64,000 nucleotides of DNA, taken from contig JAJDAH010000036.1 of assembly GCA_029261965.1 (NCBI GenBank), positions 1-64,000 on the forward strand, in the 5' to 3' direction. The position numbers and the translations under genes are program-made. Below are positions 42,000 through 48,770 of the stretch, piece after piece. The notes under the pieces are model-generated. The model searched no databases. It had not been told where the DNA came from and saw only the letters and a program-made list of their open reading frames with translations. Within the stretch, counting starts at the first letter, position 1; every line of letters starts with the position of its first letter. Source of the DNA: Polyangiaceae bacterium (GTDB lineage Bacteria > Myxococcota_A > Polyangia > Polyangiales > Polyangiaceae).

Positions 42000-42794
42000 A
42001 TGCGGGAAAAAACAGAACACTCCTTCGACGCGCAGGCCGAGTCGTTCGATTCGCGCGCTGGCCTGCCACCGTCGGCTCGCCGCATCATCGCCCACGCCGT
42101 ATTCGACCTTGTCCAAACCAAGTCGAACGCCGTCGTGGACGTCGGCGCCGGCACCGGAGAAATCGGCGCCGAGTTTCAGCGCCTGGAGACACGCTACGTC
42201 GGCATGGACGCCTCCAGCGGAATGCTCGAGCAATTTCGCGCTCGCCTTTCTCCGGATGAAGGCGCTCTCGAGCTCCACCTCGCCGACGCGAGAAGTGCTT
42301 GGCCGGTCGCCGACGCTTCGGCCAGCGTCGTTTTCGGCTCACGAAGCCTGCACCTACTCGACTCGCGACACGTGGCCGCCGAGGCGTTTCGCGTGCTCGA
42401 CCCCGGCGGCTCGGTCGTGGTTGGTCGAGTCACGAGGGCTTCGGAGAGTCCGCGGCGCCAGCTTCAGCGACAGATGCGTCGGTTGCTTCGCGCGCGCGGC
42501 ATCGATGGCCGCGCGGGCGAGTCCGACGAGCTGCTCGATCTTCTCGAATCCCGCGGTGCGGTGAGAACCGCGCCGGAGGCCGTCGCCGAATGGACGGTGC
42601 GCTCGTGTCCGCGCGATCAACTGCTCGGGTGGAGCGGAAAGCCGGGATTGGCTGGGCAGAGCGTTCCCGCCGCCACAAAAAGAGACGTGCTCCGGGAGCT
42701 CGAAGAGTGGGCGAAAGAAAAATGGGGCGACATCGGCGAGCCGCTCGAATCGACCGAGCAGTATTCGCTGTCGGTCGCGCGGCTGCCGACCTAG
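42000..42794 (+). CDS. SAM-dependent methyltransferase (class I)
   Basis: 264 residues from ATG 42000. Motif I VVDVGAGTGEIGAEF (about 44-58), then YVGMDASSGMLEQFRARL, LELHLADARSAWPVADASASVVF and LLDSRHVAAEAFRVLDPGGSVVVGRV, which is a complete small-molecule methyltransferase core of the UbiE/Methyltransf_11 type. The C-terminal part (SPRRQLQRQMRRLLRARGIDGRAGE) is basic and helical. The acceptor is unknown. It reads divergently from the giant surface-protein gene with a 138-base gap and is followed 36 bases later by mosB, so it may be co-transcribed with the molybdenum storage genes. Confidence 0.88.
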   Translation: MREKTEHSFDAQAESFDSRAGLPPSARRIIAHAVFDLVQTKSNAVVDVGAGTGEIGAEFQRLETRYVGMDASSGMLEQFRARLSPDEGALELHLADARSAWPVADASASVVFGSRSLHLLDSRHVAAEAFRVLDPGGSVVVGRVTRASESPRRQLQRQMRRLLRARGIDGRAGESDELLDLLESRGAVRTAPEAVAEWTVRSCPRDQLLGWSGKPGLAGQSVPAATKRDVLRELEEWAKEKWGDIGEPLESTEQYSLSVARLPT

Positions 42795-42830
42795 CCGCGG
42801 TCGCGGTTCTGGGGTACTCCCCCGGGTCCC

Positions 42831-43664
42831 ATGGCCACCGAATCCATCGGCAAGAGCGAGCTACTCACCGCACTGGGTCACGACCTCGTCAGTGGATCGC
42901 TCACCGACGAGGCGCTGCTCGCGCGAACCGACAAAACGCCACCGGTCGACATCCTGCCCCAAGCGAACGTCGTGAAGATCGGCGGTCAGAGCATCATCGA
43001 CCGCGGCCGATCGGCCGTTTTTCCACTGCTCGACGAGATCGTCGAGAACCTTCCGAAGCACCAGATGATCCTCGGAACCGGGGCCGGCACCCGAGCGCGT
43101 CACGGCTACAGCGTCGGCATCGACCTCGGGGTCCCCACCGGGGTGCTGAGCGTGCTCGGCACGTTCGTCAGCATGCAGAACGCGCGCATGCTGCACTTCC
43201 TGCTCGCCAAACACGGCATTCCATTCATCGAGCCCATCCAGTTCCCCCAGCTTCCGCTCTATCTCGCCGAACGGCGGGCGGTCATCTTCTTCGGCATGCC
43301 ACCGTACACCTTTTGGCACCGCAATCCGAAGGTCGGCCGTATTCCACCCAACCGGACCGACACCGGCTCGTATCTCGTCAGCGAGGTTTTTGGCACCCGC
43401 GCCATGATTTACGTGAAGGATGAAGACGGCCTGTACACGGCGGATCCCAAGAAGGACAAGGGCGCCAAGCTCATCCCCAAGATCACCGCGAAGGAGCTCG
43501 TCGAGATGGACCTGCAAGACGTCGTCGTCGAGCACGCGGTGCTCGAGCTGATGCAAAACGCCGAGCACCGAAAGACGATTCAAATCATCAACGGTCTCGT
43601 GCCCGGCAACCTGACGAGAGCCTTGGCAGGTGAGCCTGTTGGAACCATCATTTCCGCGGAGTAG
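42831..43664 (+). CDS. mosB: Molybdenum storage protein subunit beta
   Basis: 277 residues of the amino-acid-kinase/UMP-kinase fold that closely follows the MosB pattern: ANVVKIGGQSIIDRGR (nucleotide loop), ILGTGAGTRARHGYSVGIDLGVPTGVL, MPPYTFWHR...IPPNRTDTG, IYVKDEDGLYTADPK, and the near-diagnostic C-terminus INGLVPGNLTRALAGEPVGTII. In Azotobacter, MosA and MosB assemble into a cage that stores molybdate or tungstate as polynuclear oxo-clusters using ATP. The next gene is its alpha partner, 6 bases downstream. No nif genes are in view, so storage may serve other Mo/W enzymes. UMP kinase itself is unlikely, given the pair and these motifs. Confidence 0.9.
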   Translation: MATESIGKSELLTALGHDLVSGSLTDEALLARTDKTPPVDILPQANVVKIGGQSIIDRGRSAVFPLLDEIVENLPKHQMILGTGAGTRARHGYSVGIDLGVPTGVLSVLGTFVSMQNARMLHFLLAKHGIPFIEPIQFPQLPLYLAERRAVIFFGMPPYTFWHRNPKVGRIPPNRTDTGSYLVSEVFGTRAMIYVKDEDGLYTADPKKDKGAKLIPKITAKELVEMDLQDVVVEHAVLELMQNAEHRKTIQIINGLVPGNLTRALAGEPVGTIISAE

Positions 43665-43670
43665 GCCCTC

Positions 43671-44501
43671 GTGAACGACTCGAAAAAACCTGCCGACAGC
43701 AGGCACCACCTCGACTCGCTCTTGATGCGAGAAAGTCTGCTCGACAAACAAGTGATGGCCCGATCGGAGAGCAACGTCGTCCGCATGCTCCCGAATGCCC
43801 ACGTCGTGAAGATCGGGGCGGGCTCGTTTCTCGACAAGGGTCGCGAGGCGACCGGCCCGGTCATCGAAGCCATCGGCAACATCCTCGAGTCGAAAAAGCT
43901 CATCGTCACGACCGGGGGCGGCGCCCGCACGAGGCACCTGTTCTCGATCGGTCTCGACCTCGGTCTCCCCACCGGCGTGCTCGCCCAGCTGAGCGCTGCG
44001 GACGCGCTCGGGAATGCGCACTTGCTCGGCGCCCTGCTAGCCCCCTACGGCGTCGTGGCCATTCCGCCGGAAATCCTCGGGCACCTGTTGCCGCTCTTCG
44101 TTCACGCCGTACCCGGTGTCATTTTTCATGGGGTGCCGCCGTACGCACTTTGGGAGCACCTCCCGTCGGTCGGCCGGATCCCTCCGCACCGCAGCGACGC
44201 CGGCGCGTTTCTGCTGTGTGAGACCTTCGGGTGCAAAACGCTCACCCTCGTCAAAGACGTCGACGGCGTGTTCACCGCGGATCCAAAAACCGACCCGAAG
44301 GCCGAGTTCATCCGGGAGACGACAGTTGCCGACCTCCGGGAGAGGAATTTGGCGACCCTGCCGTTCGACCGCGTGCTCATCGAGCTGCTCGAAGACGCTC
44401 GACTGCTGGAGCAATTCCAAGTCGTCAACGGCAACCACCCCGAGCTCCTCGCGCGGGCGATCGACGGCGAGCACGTCGGGACCGTGGTGAAAAAAACCTG
44501 A
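43671..44501 (+). CDS. mosA: Molybdenum storage protein subunit alpha
   Basis: 276 residues, GTG start 6 bases after mosB. It is a paralogue of the preceding gene with the same fold: AHVVKIGAGSFLDKGREA, IVTTGGGARTRHLFSIGLDLGLPTGVLAQL, VPPYALWEHLPSVGRIPPHRSDAGAFLL, LVKDVDGVFTADPK, and VVNGNHPELLARAIDGEHVGTVV. MosA subunits provide the main cluster-binding pockets of the storage cage. The loop between PPY and RIPPH, which lines cluster sites in characterised proteins, has one His here, so cluster chemistry may differ. The a/b assignment is by similarity to the Azotobacter pair from memory. Confidence 0.86.
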   Translation: MNDSKKPADSRHHLDSLLMRESLLDKQVMARSESNVVRMLPNAHVVKIGAGSFLDKGREATGPVIEAIGNILESKKLIVTTGGGARTRHLFSIGLDLGLPTGVLAQLSAADALGNAHLLGALLAPYGVVAIPPEILGHLLPLFVHAVPGVIFHGVPPYALWEHLPSVGRIPPHRSDAGAFLLCETFGCKTLTLVKDVDGVFTADPKTDPKAEFIRETTVADLRERNLATLPFDRVLIELLEDARLLEQFQVVNGNHPELLARAIDGEHVGTVVKKT

Positions 44502-44517
44502 AGCCGCTTCCCTGGGG

Positions 44518-44546
44518 TTGCCAACCAACCGGTTGGTTGGTATCTT
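44518..44546 (+). promoter_or_regulatory. Sigma-70-type promoter with a perfect 20-bp palindromic operator
   Basis: TTGCCA (44518-44523), 17-base spacer, TATCTT (44541-44546). The palindrome CCAACCAACCGGTTGGTTGG (44521-44540) is perfect over 20 bases and overlaps the last half of the -35 element and the whole spacer. The GTG start at 44556 is 9 bases after the -10, so the message would be nearly leaderless. ACCAACCGGTTGGT-type palindromes are typical of TetR-family operators; no TetR gene is in this window. Confidence 0.75.
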
Positions 44547-44555
44547 CACCTCAGA

Positions 44556-45548
44556 GTGAACGAAACGGCGAACATCGCGCTGGAAAGCCGGGACGGGGGC
44601 GGCGCCGGAAGCTCGGCCGCCCAACTCGGCCCTAGCCAGGTCTACCGGGAGCTCGCCGGCGCTCGGCGGTGGCTGGCCGCCGTCGGCTACCCCGGCATCA
44701 TCGCGATCGCGCTTGCCGGTGCATGGACGGCGCTCGATCGGGGCGTGAGCGTTCTCGCCACGACCGCAACTGTGGTCGTCGGTGCCGCGCTCGGGATTTG
44801 GGCGCTCGAACGGGTGCAGCCCTACACGACGGCCTGGCATCCCACCCGAAACGCGTTTTTCGTCGATCTCGTTCACTCGCTGGTCTCCGCCAACGCGGTG
44901 GCCCCCTTGGTCCGCGGCGCGGCGCTCGGCGCCGCCACCTGGCTGGGTGCCGCGGCGGCGGGAGCGTGGGGCGTCGGCATTTGGCCGTCGGATTGGCCGC
45001 TCGCCGCCCAAGTCGCTCTCGGGATCGTGGTTGCCGACCTCGGCGCGTACGCCGGTCACCGGTTCATGCACGTCACCCGGATGGGGTGGAGCCTGCACGC
45101 CGTCCACCACAGCGCGGAGCGGCTCTACTTCCTCGCCTCCGGGCGCGCACACCCCTTCAACGCCGTCCTGACCCTCACTCTGGAAACGCTGCCGGTCGTC
45201 GTGCTCGGGATCACGCCGGAAGCGCTCGTCCTGATGACGGTCTTCAAGGCGGTCAACGGCATGCTCCAGCACTCGAACGTCGATCTGCGCCCCGGCTTTC
45301 TGAGTCACGTCATCGCAACGAACGACGTGCACCGCTGGCACCACTCGAGGGAGCTCGACGAGTCCAACACCAACTTCGGCAATACGACGATGCTCTGGGA
45401 CCAGCTGTTCGGCACGTTCTTCCTGCCAAAACGTGTCCCGCCGCGTGCGGAGGTCGGCATCGCCGGCTCCGCCATCCCCGAGCGGTACCTATCCCACCTC
45501 GTCACACCTTTCGTGCTCGACCGCTACGAATCCCACGACCCGAGCTGA
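44556..45548 (+). CDS. Fatty acid hydroxylase/sterol desaturase family protein
   Basis: 330 residues, GTG start immediately after a palindromic promoter. Polytopic integral membrane di-iron oxygenase: HRFMHVTRMGWSLHAVHHS gives the H-x3-H and H-x2-HH boxes, and NDVHRWHHSRELDESNTNFGNTTMLWDQLFGTFF provides the third box and the conserved NFG-x6-WDxLFGT motif. About five helices precede and flank the boxes. Substrates of the family include sterols, fatty acids and carotenoids; sterol or hopanoid chemistry would agree with the 5-alpha-reductase-like and epimerase genes in the window, but this is inference. Regulated by the upstream operator, likely as a single gene. Confidence 0.9.
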   Translation: MNETANIALESRDGGGAGSSAAQLGPSQVYRELAGARRWLAAVGYPGIIAIALAGAWTALDRGVSVLATTATVVVGAALGIWALERVQPYTTAWHPTRNAFFVDLVHSLVSANAVAPLVRGAALGAATWLGAAAAGAWGVGIWPSDWPLAAQVALGIVVADLGAYAGHRFMHVTRMGWSLHAVHHSAERLYFLASGRAHPFNAVLTLTLETLPVVVLGITPEALVLMTVFKAVNGMLQHSNVDLRPGFLSHVIATNDVHRWHHSRELDESNTNFGNTTMLWDQLFGTFFLPKRVPPRAEVGIAGSAIPERYLSHLVTPFVLDRYESHDPS

Positions 45549-45584
45549 CATCCCCCAGCCGAGGAACGTGCTACCTTTGGCTCC

Positions 45585-47078
45585 GTGCGACGAAGCTTTT
45601 GGGTTTGTTCTTTCCTTGGGATCGCAGTGGCGGCAGCTTGCGGGGGTAACCCGGAGATTGTCTCTGGCGGCGACGGCTCGGCTCTCGATGACGGCGGTCC
45701 GAGCGGCGGCAACGCCGGCGCCACCGGATCGACCGGCGGCTCGGGCGGCGCCTCCACCGGCGGCTCGGGCGGCGCCTCCACCGGTGGCAGCGCGGGCAAC
45801 TCCACCGGCGGAACCGGCGGCTCGACGGGCGGCTCTGGCGGCGCCACCGGCGGGTCCGGCGGAACTGGCGGCTTCCTCTTCGACGGATCGACCTCGGACG
45901 TCGCTTTCGTCTACGACGCGACCGCGCCCGCGGAAGATGCCTGCGCCGAGGTCGAAGCCGAAGCCACGCTCGAGCTCAGACCCGTCGACATCATCTTCGT
46001 CATCGACAACTCGAGCAGCATGGACGACGAAATCATCGAGGTGCAGGATCGCATCAACAACGATTTCGCCACCATCATCGGTGCGAGCGGAATCGATTTT
46101 CGGGTCATCATGGTCGCGCGGTATGGCCTCGTCGCCAGCGACATCGGCGGAAGCGACAACCCGATCTGCATCCGTGCTCCCCTCGGCGCCGGCGACTGCG
46201 CCGATCCGAACAACACGCCGCTGGTCAACAACGCTCCCCGGTTCTTCCACTACAGCGCCGACATCGAGAGTCGCGACTCGCTCTGCAAGCTGCTCGGGGG
46301 CTACACCCGACCAGACGAGCTGGCGGACACCGCTGGGGAGCTCGGCACACGACCCTTCGCGTGGACACCGCTCGCCCCGAACGGGTGGAGCGAATGGGTG
46401 CGGCCCGAAGCGTTCAAAACGTTCGTCGAGATCACCGACGACGACGTGAGCTGCAACAAGTACGGCTTCAACTTCGACGACGGCAACAGCATCGCCGGCG
46501 GCACCCAAGTCGCCACGGACTTCGACGCGGCGCTGCTCGCTCTCGATCCGGCACAGTTCGGCACCGCGGCCAACCGGAACTACAACTTCTTCAGCATCGT
46601 CGCGATGAGCGAAAACACGCCGCCGACCGATCCGTGGCCGTTCACCGCACCGATTCAGACCAGCAATTGCAGCCCCGGATCCTCGGGCCCAGGCACTGGT
46701 TACCAGGGCCTCAGCATTCTGACCGAAGCCCTTCGCTGGCCGACCTGCCGCAACGGCGATTTCAACGCCGTCTTCCAAGCCATCGCCCAAGGCATCATCG
46801 ACAACACCCAGGTCGCCTGCGAGTTCGACATCCCGACGCCGGACGCCGGCATCATCGATCCGTCGAAGGTCCAGGTCCAGTACACGCCGGGCGGAACCGG
46901 CACGCCGGTTCTCTACAGCCCCGTCGCGGACCAGGCGGCTTGTGCCACATCGGACGGCTTCTACTTCGACGACCCCATGGCGCCGACCAAGATTTTCCTG
47001 TGTCCGACTACTTGCACCACGGTGCAGGCGGATCCCGACGCGAAGATCAACGTGCTGTTCGGCTGCCTCGGCTCTTGA
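45585..47078 (+). CDS. VWA-like lipoprotein
   Basis: 497 residues, GTG start. Lipobox GIAVAAACGG, then a Gly/Ser/Thr linker to about residue 95. The body begins LRPVDIIFVIDNSSSMDDEI, the MIDAS D-x-S-x-S signature of von Willebrand A domains, and continues through FVEITDDDVSC and GYQGLSILTEALRWP. A long insert with paired Cys (CKLLGGY, NPICIRAPLGAGDC) and a C-terminal tail (CATSDGFYFDDPMAPTKIFLCPTTC) are typical of myxobacterial surface VWA proteins. Probably binds a protein ligand through a metal ion. Converges on msrQ with one base between stops. Confidence 0.87.
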   Translation: MRRSFWVCSFLGIAVAAACGGNPEIVSGGDGSALDDGGPSGGNAGATGSTGGSGGASTGGSGGASTGGSAGNSTGGTGGSTGGSGGATGGSGGTGGFLFDGSTSDVAFVYDATAPAEDACAEVEAEATLELRPVDIIFVIDNSSSMDDEIIEVQDRINNDFATIIGASGIDFRVIMVARYGLVASDIGGSDNPICIRAPLGAGDCADPNNTPLVNNAPRFFHYSADIESRDSLCKLLGGYTRPDELADTAGELGTRPFAWTPLAPNGWSEWVRPEAFKTFVEITDDDVSCNKYGFNFDDGNSIAGGTQVATDFDAALLALDPAQFGTAANRNYNFFSIVAMSENTPPTDPWPFTAPIQTSNCSPGSSGPGTGYQGLSILTEALRWPTCRNGDFNAVFQAIAQGIIDNTQVACEFDIPTPDAGIIDPSKVQVQYTPGGTGTPVLYSPVADQAACATSDGFYFDDPMAPTKIFLCPTTCTTVQADPDAKINVLFGCLGS

Positions 47079-47079
47079 G

Positions 47080-47727
47080 TCAGTCCGAAGCTCCGACATC
47101 GAACAAGCGCCGCTGACGGGCACGCTCGCGTTCGCGCAAGGCGTCGACGACCCGCGGTAGGAGCAGCGCCACGAGCACCGCACCGTAAACGAGCGGTTCT
47201 GTCGTGTCGGCTTTCACGCGCATGTAGAAGTGCACGACGCCGAGCACGGCGATCACATAGGCCAGTCGGTGAAGCCACTTCCACCGCTTGAAACCGAGCT
47301 TCTTCAGCCCGCTGCGGGTCGAGGTCGCCGCCAAGGGGATGAGGAGCACGAACGCAGAAAAACCGACCAGAATGAACGGTCGCTCGAAGACGTCGGCGAA
47401 CACCGCGCCGAGCGCGAGCCCTTGGTCGAGCACCAGGTAGACGAGAAAGTGGGCGAGCACGGTGAAGAACCCGAGCAGCCCCAGCAGCTTGCGAACCCGG
47501 AGCGGCCAGTTCCACCCGAGGACGAGCTTGAACGGAGTACAGGCGAGCGAAGCCAGGAGAAAAATGAGCCCGAGCAGCCCGAGCTGATTGAGCGCGGTTT
47601 CGATCGGGTTCGCCCCGAGACCGCCTGTGACCGCTCGCCCAGCGAGAACGATGAACGGCACGAACGAGCCCACGAGCACCGCGGGTTTGAGCCATGCTAG
47701 TGGCCGGCTCTTCTTGCTCCCGGGCAC
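47080..47727 (-). CDS. msrQ: MsrQ haem membrane subunit
   Basis: 215 residues from GTG 47727. Six-helix ferric-reductase-like membrane protein that passes electrons from quinone (or flavin) to MsrP. NPIETALNQLGLLGLIFLLASLACTPF, RKLLGLLGFFTVLAHFLVYLVLDQG and GFKRWKWLHRLAYVIAVLGVVHFYMRVK contain the conserved haem-binding histidines and the KRWKxLHRLxY motif of MsrQ/YedZ. Length matches E. coli MsrQ. It lies 22 bases downstream of msrP, forming the usual msrPQ repair system for methionine sulphoxide in envelope proteins. Confidence 0.92.
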   Translation of the reverse strand: MPGSKKSRPLAWLKPAVLVGSFVPFIVLAGRAVTGGLGANPIETALNQLGLLGLIFLLASLACTPFKLVLGWNWPLRVRKLLGLLGFFTVLAHFLVYLVLDQGLALGAVFADVFERPFILVGFSAFVLLIPLAATSTRSGLKKLGFKRWKWLHRLAYVIAVLGVVHFYMRVKADTTEPLVYGAVLVALLLPRVVDALRERERARQRRLFDVGASD

Positions 47728-47749
47728 GTCGTTCTTCCTTCCACGGCGC

Positions 47750-48739
47750 TCAGTAGTTTCGAACGAGGTCGAGATCCGCGTACATGTGGGCGACGTGCTC
47801 GGCGTAGCCGTTGAACGGTAGGGTGTCGCGCCGCCCGAGCTCGCCGATTCGGCGCTCGGTCGCTTGGCTCCATCGAGGGTGGTCGACGTTCGGATTGACG
47901 TTGGCAAAAAAACCGTACTCGCGCGGCGCGGCACGGTTCCAGGTCGTTTTGGGCCGCGTCTCCGTGAACCGAATCCGCACGATCGACTTGACGCCTTTGA
48001 AGCCGTACTTCCATGGCACGACGAGCCTGAGCGGCGCTCCGTTTTGACCAAGTAGGACCTGATCGTAGAGACCGACGGCCAGCATCGTCAGGGGGTTCGT
48101 CGCCTCGTCGATCCCGAGCGCCTCGACGTACGGCCAAGGCAGAACCGGCCGGCTCTGACCTGGGAGCTGCTCGCGATCGAGCAGAGTCGTCATTTCGACG
48201 TATTTCGCCCGCGACGTCGGGGCCACCCGCCGGATCAAGTCGGCGAGCGGGAAACCGACCCACGGGATCACCATCGACCAGGCTTCGACGCACCGCATGC
48301 GATAGATGCGCTCTTCGAGGTCGAACCAACCGAGCAGCTTTTCGATGTCGACGATCTCTGGTTTGTCGACTTCGCCCTCGATGGCGACGCTCCACGGTCG
48401 AGGTTTCAGCGTGTGCGCGTTCTCGGCAGGTTCGGACTTGCTCAGTCCGAGCTCGTAGTAGTTGTTGTAGGTGACGATGGCGTCGAACGGAGTTCTTGTC
48501 TCGTCGGTGCCGTAGCGACCACGCCTCGAGACGTCGAGTCCCGGGGCCTCGGGCAAGGGCACGTCCGCCTGGCCGCGGCTCGACAGGGCGACGAGCCCCG
48601 TGCCCCACGCCCCCGCGGTGCCCAGAAAAGCCGCGCCACGCTTCAGAAAATCGCGCCGCCGCGCGTAGACCGCCGGCGGAGTGATCTCCGAGCTCGGCGG
48701 CTCCGCGATCTTCGCCACGATGAGAGCATAGTCGTGCAA
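47750..48739 (-). CDS. msrP: MsrP periplasmic methionine sulphoxide reductase (molybdopterin)
   Basis: 329 residues with a Tat motif RRRDFLKRGA (27-36), so the folded Mo-cofactor enzyme is exported. YNNYYELG and the molybdenum-ligand Cys in MRCVEAWSMVIPWVGFPL (C150) match the MsrP/YedY family, as do PLRLVVPWKYGFKGVKSIVRI and ANVNPNVDHPRWSQATER. It reduces protein-bound methionine sulphoxide in the periplasm with electrons from MsrQ. An internal GTG at codon 8 is another possible start. It depends on Mo, linking it to the mos and mod genes in this window. Confidence 0.95.
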   Translation of the reverse strand: MHDYALIVAKIAEPPSSEITPPAVYARRRDFLKRGAAFLGTAGAWGTGLVALSSRGQADVPLPEAPGLDVSRRGRYGTDETRTPFDAIVTYNNYYELGLSKSEPAENAHTLKPRPWSVAIEGEVDKPEIVDIEKLLGWFDLEERIYRMRCVEAWSMVIPWVGFPLADLIRRVAPTSRAKYVEMTTLLDREQLPGQSRPVLPWPYVEALGIDEATNPLTMLAVGLYDQVLLGQNGAPLRLVVPWKYGFKGVKSIVRIRFTETRPKTTWNRAAPREYGFFANVNPNVDHPRWSQATERRIGELGRRDTLPFNGYAEHVAHMYADLDLVRNY

Positions 48740-48770
48740 GCACCGAAGCCCATGCGATAATCGCTAATCG

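Noticed and set aside
39084-42794. Long open frame (about 1236 codons) on the plus strand opposite the giant Cys-rich gene
   Set aside because: It is the GC-codon shadow of the minus-strand gene, with Arg/Ala/His-rich random-like sequence; only its last part (from 42000) is real, as the methyltransferase.
42831-44501. Two UMP-kinase (pyrH) paralogues
   Set aside because: The tandem pair, the C-terminal GLVPGNLTRALAGE motif and overall pattern fit molybdenum storage subunits better.
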